Shown here: positions 44,978 through 57,049 of the stretch, piece after piece
How the letters are laid out: each line of letters opens with the position of its first letter
How positions within the stretch are numbered: the first letter of the stretch is position 1
Notes under the pieces: generated by a model
The model's database searches: none
What the model was told of the DNA's origin: nothing
What the model saw: the letters and a program-made list of their open reading frames with translations, nothing else
NCBI GenBank assembly: GCA_963678675.1
Contig: OY783197.1
Coordinates: forward strand, 6,544,400-6,608,399
DNA length: 64,000 bases
DNA from: Xiphydria camelus
Taxonomy: Eukaryota; Arthropoda; Insecta; Hymenoptera; Xiphydriidae
Direction: 5' to 3'
Made by a program: the position numbers and the translations under genes

Positions 44978-46905
44978 CTAGCAGCCCGTCCCGGCTTCGC
45001 ACGGGTAGATTGTGGATTGATTTTGTCCGTCCACCATTGTTAGCTACGGAAAAATCCTAAATCCTACTATCAAAAAGAATTTTTATAGGGCCCATAGTTT
45101 TCATGGTACGAAGCCGAACTGTACTTGACCTTCAAAAAGTCCCGGTACGGCTGAATATCTCAGCGGGAAATCATTTTATAGAAAAATTTTTGATACAAAA
45201 CTTTTAGTATTTTTCCCGGGCTACCCTATGGTCATATTGGATTTGACCTTGACCATGACCTTCAAGGTTATATCAAGGTCAAATTAATTTTTTTTCACGT
45301 TCAAATGTGTCCTTGACCATTTTTTTTCATGTTACCTTTATTGTCAGCGGAGGTCAAATTTAGGTCAAGTATAGTTCGACTTTTTGAACACCCTGTATAA
45401 GATTTACTAACTCAGAAACCTTCGCGGATATGCGTCCAACTGTTCCCCAAATTTTCATCGCAATCGGATGAACGGTTTAGGAAGGCATAATAATCATCCG
45501 TACCGGTACTTTTTGAACACCCTGTATAAGATTTACTAACTCAGAAACCTTCGCGGGCATGCGTCCAATCATTCCCCAACTTTTCATCGCAATCGGATGA
45601 ACGGTTTAGGAAGGCATAATAATCATCCGTACCGGTACTTTTTGAACACCCTGTATAAGATTTACTAACTCAGAAACCATCGCGGGCATGCGTCCAACCA
45701 TTTCCCAACTTTTCATCGCAATCGGATGAATGGTTTAGGAAGGCATAATAATCATCCGTACCAGTACTTTTTGAACACGTTTTATAAGATTTACTAACTC
45801 AGAAACCTTTGCGGACATGCGTCCAACCATTTCCCAACTTTTCATCGCAATCGGATGAACGGTTTAGGAAGGCATAATAATCATCAGTACCGGTACTTTT
45901 TGAACACCCTGTATAAGATTTATTAACTCAAAAACCTTTGCGGGCATGCGTCCAACCATTCCCCAACTTTTCATCGCTATCGGATGAACGGTTTAGGAAG
46001 GCATAATAATCATCAGTACCAGTACTTTTTGAACACCTTTTATAAGATTTACTAACTCAGAAACCTTCGCGGACATGCGTCCAACCATTCCCCAACTTTT
46101 CATCGCAATCGGATGAACGGTTTAGGAAGGCATAATAATTATCAGTACCGGTACTTTTTGAACACCTTTTATAAGATTTACTAACAATAAGAAACCTTCG
46201 CGGGCATGCGTCCAACCATTCCCCAAAGTTTCATCGCAATCGGATGAACGGTTTAGGAAGACAAATAATCATCCGTACCTGTACTTTTTGAACACCCTGT
46301 ATAAGATTTACTAACTCAAACCTTCGCGGATATGCGTCCAACTGTTCCCCAAATTTTCATCGCAATCGGATGAACGGTTTAGGAAGGCATAATAATCATC
46401 CGTACCGGTACTTTTTGAACACCCTGTATAAGATTTATTAACTCAGAAACCTTCGCGGACATGCGTCCAACCATTCCCCAACTTTTCATCGCAATCGGAT
46501 GAACGGTTTAGGAAGGCATAATAATCATCAGTACCGGTACTTTTTGAACACCTTTTATAAGATTTACTAACAATAAGAAACCTTCGCGGGCATGCGTCCA
46601 ACCATTCCCCAAAGTTTCATCGCAATGGGATGAACGGTTTAGGAAGGCATTTGATATTACCTTAAAGGTCACGGTCAAGGTCAAATCCAATACGACCACT
46701 GGGTAGCCAAGGGAAAATCCTTAAAGTTTTGTATTAAACATTTTTCTCTAAAATGTTTTCCCGCTGAGATAATCGGCCGTACCGGGACTTTTTGAACACC
46801 CTGTATAAGATTTACTAACTCAGAAACCATCGCAGGCATGCGTCCAACCATTTCCCAAAATTTCATCGCAATCGGATGAACGGTTTAGGAAGGCATACGA
46901 GACAT

Positions 46906-46936
<31 letters not shown>

Positions 46937-46956
46937 TTCATTTTTATATATATAGA
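44978..46956 (-). mobile_element. Helitron unit 5 (1979 bp)
   Basis: The same short spacer as unit 4, but with about eleven copies of the 128-bp repeat. Its 5-prime TC terminus abuts the flanking T at 46957. Confidence 0.9.
45375..46640. repeat. ~128-bp tandem repeat array inside Helitron unit 5
   Basis: A 127-129 bp unit with CTTTTTGAACACC, CTAACTCAGAAACCTTCGCG and ATCGGATGAACGGTTTAGG recurs about every 128 bases. Shorter arrays of the same unit lie in the other four Helitron copies. Confidence 0.92.
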
Positions 46957-47477
46957 TAGATTATTCTTTTCTCAACATTTTTCTAAATTTATGGTTGCAT
47001 CTTTTGATAAATATTCTTGCATAGACGCAAATTGATATTAATAAATAAATAATTATATGAATGTTTATAGAAACGACCGCAATATAAAAAATCTTACTTT
47101 ATTTATTACAAAAAAACGTACTGGTAAAATGGTACAAAGATATAAGAATCGAGAATTAAAGTAGACCGCACTATACAAATATTTTTATATTATACATTAT
47201 AAAAAAATATAAAAATATTCAATGTATATTGTATAATAAGTATAGTTATTTTAAAATTGTATTACGACGTAAAAATAACGTCTTTTTAACGTCATATTTA
47301 AGGCGTCTTAAAGACATTTCTTGAATGACGACATTAAAATGTCATTTTTTGGTAGAATGACGTCGCCGACGAAATATGCCCTAAAAGTGACTTCAAGTTT
47401 ACGTCAGCTTGCTACATGGGTACTAAGTCAGTTGATGATAAATGTTAGTTAGTGACTTTTTGCAGGAAGGGGACGAT
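46957..47477. other. AT-rich spacer, nothing recognised
   Basis: It contains several ACGTCATTTT/ACGTCA-type motifs and imperfect short inverted repeats around 47160-47230, but no ORF or TE terminus I recognise. Confidence 0.5.
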
Positions 47478-50400
47478 ATGTTGTTACATATATTAACTCG
47501 AGACGTTGGAATAGTTTTAAGAAATCCTTTTGCATGCACCGCTGAAATTTCGCCCCTACTCGTAAATAAATTTAATTTAATTATTACCACATCATTTACA
47601 GCTTCGATGCTGACCTTACGACTCATTTCAGTCCGAGTAGAACATTAATTGCAAATATCATCATAAACATGCCAATGCGAATAAAAATCATCTATTAACT
47701 GTTGCAGATGAAGTATTCCGTTGTGGTGGTGGTCCTGATTGGTCTACTCGATAAGATGCGTATACGTTTCTTAGCGAGTAGACCAATCAGGATCCCCACC
47801 GCAATGGAATACTTGATCCTGATTGGTCTCTTTGCTGAGTTGCGTGCATGCAAAGATACGAGTGACTCGAGAAAGGCCCCCCTGATCTCCCGGTAGCTGT
47901 CAATTCTGGAGATCGAAGCATCTAACCTCGAAATCAAGTGTACAAGTGATAAGAAATAATTATACGGGTTTCTTCGGTGAGTTTCCCCAAGTGTTTAAAG
48001 TAGTTACTCCATTATTGTAATCCAATTCCATTGTATCCCTTATTTTTCTGCCACGACTTTGATTGTTGATAGTGGATGGATCAGCTAATAAATTTGATTT
48101 TTATTCACTATCAACTATCAAAGTCATGGCAGAAAAATAAGGGATTCAATGGAATTGGATTACAGTAATGTAGTAACTACTCTTTATTATTATTTTTTCT
48201 CTATCGATATAGTCCCTCTTTCGTATTATACTATCCCACAAGTTCGAATTTATAGTGAAGTGTACATTTACCTCATTTTTATCTCATTAAGTATTACTGC
48301 AGACTCTAACATGTCATCTCGTACAGGTGCAACCGAAGAGGACCTAGCTCGTGTCCTGTCCGTAAAAAGATGACTCGATGGATATCGGAGAATGTCAGAC
48401 TTGTAACGGAACGCCTATTACCCACGGTACATTTATTGCAATATGCGCTTTTCGTTTCAATTATTCCTGCTTTAAATAACTTTCCCTTCTTTCAAAGTAT
48501 TTACCTCTTGTACAAACTGTTCATCGTAGGGGGCAGCGATCAATGATTGTGACTAATCGTAGACAAATTATTCATGCGATGATGTTCCAGTTGCAAAGCA
48601 TCCACTAACAAGTCAGCTTACAGAGCATCCGATGTTTAGTATCAACTTTACCTCTTTTGGAACACCCATCACCCGAGCATAATCACGATTACGTTAATGT
48701 TAATCGCAGAATAGACCGTGAGCTCGGGCACATTATCACAGTAGTAGTTCGGTACACCGAATTGCCTTTTAATTTTAATAGACGAACTTGTCTACGACGA
48801 GTCGCTAATATCGATCGCTGCCTCCTACCACGAACAGTTCATAAAAGGTTATTACCTTGTGAAAGAAGTAAAAGTTATTTAACACTGGATTATATAGTTG
48901 AATGAAACGAGAAGCGCGTATTGCAATTAATGTACCGTGGGTAATAGTCGCTCCGTGACAAGCCGGACATTCTCCGATGTCCATCGAGTCATCTTTTTAC
49001 GGACAGGACACGAGCTAGATCCTCTTCGGTTGCACCTGTACGAGATGACATGTGAGAAAATCGTGAGTCTTCATGAAAATCTAACGTAGGTACTCGTTTT
49101 GCAGTAATACTTAATGAAATAAAAGTGAGGTACATGTACACTTCACGTTTGACACAGGTCGGTATATAAATTCGAACTTGTGGGATAGTATAATACGAAA
49201 GAGGAAATATATCGATAAAGGAAAAATAATAATAAAGTAGTTACTAGATTACTGTAATCCAATTCCATTGTATCCCTTATTTTTCTGCCACGACTTTGAT
49301 AGTTGATAGTGAATAAAAATCAAATTTATTAGCTGATCCATTCACTATGAACAATCAAAGTCGTAGGAGAAAAATAAGGGATAAAATGGAATTGGATTAC
49401 AATAATGGAGTAACTACTTTATTATTATTTTTTCTTTATTTATATATTTCCTCTTTCGTATTATACTATCAGAAGATCTAATTTATATACAGACCTGTCA
49501 AACGTGAAGTGTACTTATACCACACTTTTATTTCATATCTTCTTCGCCTCTGGTATGATCATTTACACCCCACAAAGCACGTTTTTGCAAGTAACTTTTC
49601 TGTAACATTCCTGCGATATTTTGCAATATTCATGAATACTACCGTATGTTAGAAATATATATTTCTCGATAAATTCGCGAATGTTGCAAAATATCATAGA
49701 AACATTTCGGAATCATTACATCGAAAGATCTCCTCGATAAGGTACAGCTCGATAAGATTGTACTTGTCAGGGCTGAATTATATGGGGTTTTTATAATTAT
49801 TTTAGGAAGTCTCAGAAGAATACAGGTGTAGCATAATATAGATCTATGCTAGAAAGGATAAGGAATAACCTTCGACGAGCATTCGGGCTGTTGCAACAGA
49901 GGTTAGAATCAGCAAGACCATGGCAGGGAGGATATTGAAGGATGGACGCACGTCCATGCACTCGAGGCAGCAAATCTAACTCGCGGAATGAACCAATGCA
50001 GCTGGTTCTTGGAACAACAAGTGGACGATCCCTCGTTCGACAGAAACCCCCTCGGGTTCGCACATGATTTGGAGTCCTTCTTGGTGGAATTGAATAGCAG
50101 CACATTTATTTCTGTAACAGATTATAAATAACAAAATTATATCCAGCATTTCACTATTTAAAATATAGTACGAAGGAGGAAATATATCAATAGAGAAAAA
50201 CTAATGTTAAAGTAATTACTTGATTATTGTGATCCAATTCAATTGCATCTGCTATTCTCCTGCCACGGCTTTGGTGGAGAAGAAACATCAAATTTATTTG
50301 ATAATCCATCGATTCACCCCATGCTCGCATGACGCTGGAAACAAAAAATAGAGTTACTCTACAAAGATATTTGTCCTTCCATCGAAAGTGAGGTTAAAGC

Positions 50401-51984
50401 TGTGAGATGGCAATTAAACTTATCTGGTGGCAATTCTTGTGAGATACTGCCGTTTCCTTTCCTGCTCTTGATGCACAGGGAACTAGAGAAAAATACCACT
50501 GCATCCGTTCACTATCTCAATTAAACGAAAAAAATACAAACGATTATTAAACTATACGGAGCGTCTGTCACATTCACCACTATTGAGATTCATTACTCCG
50601 ATTACACTGAATTTTCACTTTTTATTAACAAGCGCGTCCGAGGATCGAAATAAACGCGAGGGAAATCGTTACGCGAATGGAAATATTTTATTCACCTTGA
50701 AAACCATAACCAAACATTCAAGGAATATATTCTCTCACACACTCTTACATACATTTGATGGCGTATGCGTGTGCCCGCATCTGTGTAGACATTTCCGATC
50801 ATGGCCGACTATCGCCGAAGATAGGCGGAATTAGAGTGACATTTTGACATATAATATATATTGCCCGAGAAATCGGATTCTCGACTTTCAGGCGGCAGGG
50901 GCGTCGCTTAGCGTTGCTAAGGGCGAATGTCTGTTAATATTTAACTTATAACATTTATTCTGGTCTCTATCAATAGAGAATAGTCGATTTATATGGCGTA
51001 ACTAACAATAAGCATAGTTTTTGTTATAACCGTATATTTATTGAGAAAATTCGATGTAAAATTGGAGGGGTGAAGGGGGCAGACATTTTTCCTTTAAAGA
51101 TACATGGGTGCTCGCTCGCTGCGACAGCGCTGTCGGCGTCGTTCTGACGAACTTGAATGAACATGCCGCGAGACACTACCGTGTCTCTTGATTTGGACGG
51201 TTATATGCCGATACGCGTCCGCAACGGTAAAAAACATGAGCGGCTGGTTACCGACACTTGACCACAAAGTTTTAATAGCACCATATCATGAGTTTCAAGA
51301 TTATCTTATTTGTGACCCTTCGTCTCTATTGAACCATGTATAAACAATTTTATCCACTGCATTTAAAAATATGTCGTATCAAAAAAGAAACAAAAATAAT
51401 AGCCGATAATAATATTATTTATCGTACATATACGAATAATTTTAATTGAATTGAACAATTGTTAAATAATATTTTATACGAAGTATAATGTCATGAAATA
51501 TATTTCATAAAATATTATGAAAAATGTTCAAGTACACGAAAATGAACGGAAAATTCACTTTACAAATCCTATCTACAAAAGCTATAAGAAAAAGAAGACG
51601 AGAGGTTGACAAAAAATAAATAAGTTAAGTTGAATGATTAAAATAGTTTTTTAATAGAAAAGTTTTTTCTTACAATGATTTTGTGAATTTCAACCCTTAT
51701 AATTTTCTAATTAATTATCCCAATGAAATGTAACAAATTGCATTTTTCATCATTTTTTATGTAGATTATTTATCCACTTGGTTTCATTTCAAAATATCAA
51801 TTGCAAGTATGTGAAAACCAGCAATCACCCTTAGGAGCAGTCAATTTTGAGGGTTAATTTCACCCCTTAGAAATGTTTTTCCGCGCATAAAAAAAATATG
51901 TATCTTTTAGATTTTGACGTAGAATAACATATATCAAAATGAACAAAATCGGCGAGGTACACCTGGGACGGTTTCCTTGTAAGT
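47478..51984 (-). repeat. Right arm of the giant inverted repeat
   Basis: Reverse complement of the left arm, shorter because left-arm sequence 29400-31220 is absent and the hairpin MITE at 28008-28382 is not present. ORF fragments such as KVSIEAVNDVVIIKLNLF (minus, near 47600) and EHPSPEHNHDYVNVNRRID (plus, near 48660) mirror the left-arm ORFs but are interrupted. Confidence 0.88.
47707..47815. repeat. ~110-bp hairpin in the right arm only
   Basis: AGTATTCCGTTGTGGTGG and CTGATTGGTCTACTCG are mirrored across a 24-base loop. The left arm (33540) lacks it. Confidence 0.85.
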
Positions 51985-53329
51985 TAGAATGATATTCCGG
52001 ACTATCCAATATAGGCCAACCATGATATAGCCTGATTTACTTATATCGTCGGCTAAATATGTTAATCTGCTACTCATATGAAGTCAGATTTTCAGGAGCG
52101 AGAACAAAACAAAAGTTATTATATGACAACGGGTTTTAACACAATAATTGTCAGTCTTTGTCTAACCTTTTTTTAAATAAAATGTATGTAAATTATTTAG
52201 TCTAGTCTAGCCATGAAGTTGCCGAGTATCAAAACATCTTAAAATCGTAAAATATGGAGTTAGCAGGTTAACACATTTAGCTGACGATATTTGATTTAAC
52301 GATTGTCTGATTTCGTCCTGATGTGGTTGTATTAGGGTTAACCAAGGTGAGTAAAATATAGATTATATCCACTGCATAAAAATGGAACAGGCCTAGCTCG
52401 AGCTAAGCTACAGACTGTTCGGGTTCTCCAATAGAGGTGAACCATGGCCTGATTAGGTTCTAGCTGGAATCTGGGCTAGCCTAGTCAAATTTCTACTAGG
52501 GTTGCGTAAAATTCACTTACACTACTTACTTTCCTCGAATTCCTTTCATTTCTTACGTACTTACAGCGGTAATTACGCGGACCTGAATTCTAGTCCCGCG
52601 AATCGCCGCCGACAAATATCTCCAACGCCTTTCTAGCGTGACCCTGGTTGCAACAACAATCTCCCTCCCATCATCTCGTGGAATCTCGACTTTCATTTTC
52701 TTAAGGCGATGCGTTTCGCTCGCCCGTGACACTACACGTGATTTCGATACTCCGTTATGTATTACTGTGCGTTCCATCGACCACGCATGTATGAGACTGC
52801 ACGTACACGCGTGCGCACGCGTGATGTGCACGATTCGCCCATCGAATGGATTCAACGCGCACGTTTATTCGTACGACTTTTTTCTACCTCTGCAATGCAG
52901 ATACGAGAGGAAAAATTGCAGGGCTGGAATTTACTTTAAATCCCGTCATTTATTATTATGATATGATTAGTATTAGAGTTACACAAATTCAGTTTTCTCT
53001 TGATACAGAGTGAGGAACTTACTGTGCTCACCTGATTTATCTTCCCCATTTTTGGTAATAGAAAATAATGTTTGAAATAAAAACTATATGGGAGAATGGA
53101 GGCTGCAACATGAAATCGATTTTTTTACCCTAAATAGATTTTCTTCGGAGATCCGAAGATCACCTTTAGTTTTTTAAATGGAACTCGATAATTGTATTTC
53201 CACGAAAGTTATAATTTATCGAGACTTATATGAAAGTAAAAGGTGAAATGTCTATCCCTTGAACTGTTCATATTACTGCTCAAAGTACAAACATAAGTAC
53301 AATGAGAAAAATAACAAAGTAACACAAAA
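51985..53329. other. Flank of the giant element, mostly unrecognised
   Basis: AT-rich sequence without TE termini or domains, apart from a CpG-rich patch at 52560-52860 listed separately. Confidence 0.45.
52576..52699 (-). CDS. Candidate 5-prime exon, unknown protein
   Basis: The minus strand has ATG followed by MKVEIPRDDGREIVVATRVT and about 20 further codons, ending at a strong donor (ACCGCT/GTAAGT). The patch is GC- and CpG-rich compared with its surroundings, as expected near a promoter. I recognise no domain, and the frame is also open upstream, so the start is uncertain. Downstream (leftward) lies the giant element, which would have to sit in an intron. An unexpressed GC patch is equally possible. 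Confidence 0.25.
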
Positions 53330-54115
53330 AAAGTGGGGTATACATTTGATGCGATATATGTTATCCGTAGTAATTTTACCCCCTGATCATGAATCCGGTG
53401 TCAAAATTTGACCATCACGTCACAATTGTTTTCTAACCTCAAAAAACTGTGCACAGTCACACAAAAAAAAAGTCGGGTATACTTTTGATGCGATAAATAT
53501 ATGCGATTTGATGGGATAATAATCCGTAGTAATTTTACCTCCTCATCACGAATCCGGTGTCAAAATTTGGCTATCACGTCACATTTTAAAATTATTTCAA
53601 AAAACCAGCCAGAGCTCATGATTTTCAAAAAGTTAATGGACTTAAACCAAATTCGATATAGGGTGTTTTTTGGGTCGCTGATTACGAATTTGAAGTCGAA
53701 TTTCAAAAATTCAATATGGCGGATCCAATATGGCGGACGAGATTTTCGAAAATCGACGGATTCATGCCACATTTGGTATAGGGTTTTTTCGGTCGCTGAT
53801 TACGAATATGAAGTTATATTTGCAAAAATTCAAAATTTTCGAAAATCTCGTCCGCCTCATTGTATCCGCCATCTTGAATTTGTTTAATCTGACTTCAGAT
53901 TCGTGATCAGCGACCCAAAGAAGCCCCTATACTGAGTTTAGTTTAAGTCCATTAACTTTTTGAAATCATGTTCTTTTGATGGTTTTTTGAGATAAAAAAA
54001 TGTGACGTGATGGCCAAATTTTGACACCGGATTCCTGATTAGGAGACAAAATTACTACAGACAACATATATGGCATTAAATATATACCCCACTTTTTTGT
54101 GTGTGTGACTGTGTA
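53330..54115. mobile_element. TIR element with GATGGCGGATCC-type core, copy 1
   Basis: Ends GTGGGGTATACATTTGATGC and (inverse) GTGGGGTATATATTTAATGC; the interior repeats ATGGCGGATCC, GGACGAGATTTTCGAAAATC and AAAGTTAATGGACTTAA in both orientations. The left terminal segment is duplicated (53335 and 53472). No transposase is visible. Copy 2 is at 57050-57665. Confidence 0.75.
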
Positions 54116-54116
54116 A

Positions 54117-54154
54117 TTAGGTTAGGTTAGGTTAGGTTAGGTTAGGTTAGGTTA
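54117..54154 (+). repeat. Interstitial (TTAGG)n telomere-type repeat
   Basis: Seven perfect TTAGG units plus TTA. TTAGG is the ancestral insect telomere repeat. The tract sits exactly at the right end of the preceding TIR element. Confidence 0.95.
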
Positions 54155-54690
54155 AAATGACAAAACGCATCTAATTAAACGCGTTTAGTTATTTTAACCA
54201 AAATACTAGTATGTTGAGTCAAATATTTAATTATTCTTATTAAATGTTTGGTTATCCGAACTAAAAGTTTAGTTATTTTAATAAAAAATTAGTTCATTTA
54301 ACCAAACAGATGGAAAATACATATTTCACCAAACGATTTGGGCATTATCTTCAGGATTTTTGTTAAATTGACATCTACCTTGTGTGTTATCATTTTAACC
54401 TAATTATTTTTCTCAGTGTACACTTTGTCAGTTAAACAAAAATCCTAGAGATAATGACCAAATCGTTTGGTGAAATGTGTATTTAACTAAATGCGTTTAA
54501 TTATTCTAACCAAAATACTGGGCAGTGGGACTGAATATTTAGTTATTTTAATCAAATGCTTAGTTATTCTAACCAAAAAATGGTTAGTTTAACTAAACAG
54601 ATGGATGATTCATGTTTCACTTTAGTTTGGTTAAATTCTTATATCTTATGACTTTGGTTAAATTAACCAAGTTATTTTTCTGAATGTGTT
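54155..54690. repeat. Degenerate TTAGTTATTTTAACCAAA repeats
   Basis: Variants of TTAGTTATTYTAACCAAA recur more than ten times, with two larger similar blocks (54160-54330 and 54470-54610) separated by an inverted segment. It looks like a fold-back or minisatellite-like element. Confidence 0.6.
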
Positions 54691-54763
54691 TTTTTAAAAG
54701 AGTAACTTACTCTTGTACTTAGAGCGGCAATATCTCACAAACAGTTCAACGGATGGACACTAA

Positions 54764-54890
54764 GGGCCGGTTTTACCAACAGGTATAAACGCGATATAGC
54801 GCTATATTGAGAATAACCATAAGGCTTATTGCTGGTTATTCTTAGTATAGCGCTATACCGCGTTTATACCGTGTTGGTAAAACCGGCCCC
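54764..54890. mobile_element. 127-bp hairpin MITE with GGGCCGGTTTTACC ends
   Basis: GGGCCGGTTTTACCAACA and its inverse enclose a near-perfect palindrome (GCGCTATA motifs). TAA lies at the left edge and TTAA at the right, compatible with a PIF/Harbinger-type TWA duplication. Confidence 0.75.
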
Positions 54891-56430
54891 CTTAATCGTA
54901 TATCTTTTTTACTAGTTTCAGTGAGCTCTACAATTTTCGTAAACACCAAAATGTCGAATTTCATATAGAAAATTAAAGGTCATCTTCATATCTCCCAAGC
55001 AACTCCATCTAAGAACAAAATATGAATGCCGTATCGTGGCCCTGTTTATCCAATGCAAATTTTATTAAAAAAATTTCTCCGCATCTCCAAGAACGGCGGA
55101 GGTAACTCAGATAGACAAACTCAATGTCTCACCCTCTATGCATAATATTACAAGTGTTTCCGACTTGAGCTCCTAACGCGAAGCGCCCAACTCGGTACCG
55201 GCACGTATCACGTGTCGTAAACGCTCCAGTATTATTATCCCACGAAATTTTCGCGTTCTCGGCTAATATCGTACGCTGCTTTCCAGCAGATCGTTCCCGC
55301 CGCATGCGTCAGCCGCGATCGTTTCGCATTAAAGGTCTTACGTAAAATCTGGTCGCGGCGATTCCAGATGTCGCGAGTCCGGATGAATAATTTAGCGAGA
55401 CATTTCGAGAGATCCTTTCGTTCGGTATACTCGGTCACGATTTGAATGATGACAAAAAACGGATTCGATCGAGTGCTGAACTATGGGGGCTTTTAACTTT
55501 TCAAGGTCACATGACATCATCGCGTTAATTTTAACATTGAAACGATCCCAAAGATGATACTGAATATCCTCGCGCTAATTTTGACGATGCTCTTCTAACG
55601 GCAATAGGTGAAAGTCGTCTGGACCAACTAAAAATTGTAGATCACTGGGCTAGACTGCGTGATTCGTTCAATGGAATTACAAAATCCGGACAGTATAATC
55701 CGAGCCCACATTGCGAGAGAGATGTCGTGATTTTACGCAGATATACATAGGTATAGTAGAAAAACACATTGTATAATCCTACTGATTACATGGGCTCTTA
55801 TCGTCGCGTTGCGTGATAATGAGTTTTCTGGCATAAAGTAAATGCTGTCTTCAGTCGTATATATCACAGTGGCTTGTGCGTTACAGTTTTATTGACTGCA
55901 GGGTGTTCGTAATGTATGCGATGGCGTCAATAGGATTACCATAAATTGATAAATTTACGCAAAGATCTTTTTTTATACTCGTAACCAATGTACGAGAAAA
56001 ACAAAGTTTCATCTTAGTACTCGTAATTATTTTTTTTAGTATAGTTATAAATGGTGCGGTTAAAATACTGATTTTCAAAATACGAGTTTGAGTAATGCAT
56101 ATAGATTTATAGCAAGAATTTTATTTACAACTTTCATATACACAGATTACTTCGTTACTTTCACTGTGAGAGCAAAAAATACGGTTGAATTCAACATATG
56201 GGCATTCCATGCCACTTTAGCTACTCAAGAAATGAATGTATCCCAAAAGTCAAGACTTTTGGGCATCTTTTCTTCAGTTATACAACAATTCTGCCAAATT
56301 ACAGATCAATCCTCTCATAAGTAACGGAGTAATCGTATTTTTTATTTTTTATTTTTGAAATTAGAAGCAGTTCCATTGATATTCTTTTTTTTTCATATTT
56401 GACAAGTAAATAGTATCTTATGTCATGAGG
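54891..56430. other. 1.5 kb without recognised features
   Basis: Short ORFs on both strands, including a minus-strand frame of 67 codons at 55235-55438 in a GC-richer patch (RKTFNAKRSRLTHAAGT), resemble nothing I know. There are no TE termini. Confidence 0.45.
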
Positions 56431-56566
56431 CGGAAATCCTAGGTTTTTTCAGACTGTGCTTAATTAGGTCGTAGCACGAGATATGGTGAGAGGACGAGCC
56501 TTGTCCTTCCACCATACCTAGTGCTACAACCTAAACACAGTCTTAAAAATCCGAGGATTTCAGCCG
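56431..56566. repeat. 136-bp imperfect hairpin
   Basis: CGGAAATCCTAGGTTTTTTC, AGACTGTG and GTCGTAGCAC are mirrored at the right (GTGCTACAAC, CACAGTCT, GAGGATTTCAGCCG). Confidence 0.75.
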
Positions 56567-57049
56567 AATGACATATACTATTTTTTCTCACGAATGCCCA
56601 TTTCTCAAAACAAAACAAACAGAAGTATACAGGGCTCATTTCACGTTGCGTTTATCAGTTTGGAAAAAGGACCCACTTCGGACTAACAATAAGCAATCTT
56701 TTAACAGCCTGCGGACTCCCGGTCGGTGTCACGCGGGAAAAGCGCCATCTTACGGTCTAAAAATAGGCTGGAAAAGGCCTCGAAATGGGCATGAGTGAGG
56801 AAAAAGAAAATTCTATGCTAAGTTTCATCGTCAAATTCCTAATCGTTCGAAAGATGCAATGTTTTTATAAATGACAAAATCCGAAAATCGCTATATGGGT
56901 TTCCATTTTGGCAAAAAAAAACACTATTTTTGAGAGAAAACGAATAAAAGTTTGGTTTACCAATTAAAAACAAACATTTACAGAAGACAGTTCATTTTTG
57001 TTATTATTTTTTATTTTACTTAGCTTTTCTTTAAATTTAGCAGCAGGGG

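Larger units (their letters stand above)
39094..46956 (-). mobile_element. Head-to-tail array of five Helitron units
   Basis: On the minus strand each unit starts TCTATATATATAAAAATG and ends with a GC hairpin (CCCGTGCGAAGCCGGGACGGG-like, 10-12 bases before the end) and CTAG. Units meet exactly as CTAG/TC with no extra base at 40819/40820, 42419/42420, 44161/44162 and 44977/44978. The whole array is bounded by A (39093) and T (46957), a single Helitron target site. That geometry indicates one insertion of a concatemer, or growth in place, rather than five independent insertions. Confidence 0.93.
27096..51984. mobile_element. ~24.9-kb structure with giant inverted-repeat ends
   Basis: The first bases ACTTACAAGGAAACCGTCC are mirrored at the right end (GGACGGTTTCCTTGTAAGT). 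Inverted similarity then runs for kilobases: left arm 27096-33791, right arm 47478-51984. The arms differ by defined events: a hairpin MITE only in the left, about 1.8 kb (left 29400-31220) missing from the right, a small hairpin only in the right, and a ~90-bp gap near the left end. The centre holds a Tigger-like element, a family X repeat, a mariner hairpin and a Helitron array. No transposase belonging to the arms is recognised and no convincing target duplication is seen. Confidence 0.85.

Noticed and set aside
40030..46900. Regularly spaced repeats that might suggest a CRISPR-like array
   Set aside because: The period is ~128 bp with no unique spacers; the whole unit repeats, lies inside Helitron ends, and the genome is eukaryotic.
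39094..46956. Centromeric satellite
   Set aside because: The tandem units are confined within Helitron termini (TC and CTAG) and interrupted by helicase sequence, so this is an element array rather than a satellite block.
27096..51984. A Polinton/Maverick or integrated large virus
   Set aside because: I find no family-B DNA polymerase, integrase, packaging ATPase or capsid-like reading frame, and the terminal bases do not fit; size and long TIRs alone are insufficient.
53501..53887. A 128-codon ORF across the TIR element
   Set aside because: It runs through inverted repeats of the element and has a counterpart in the other orientation; it is a by-product of the repeat structure.
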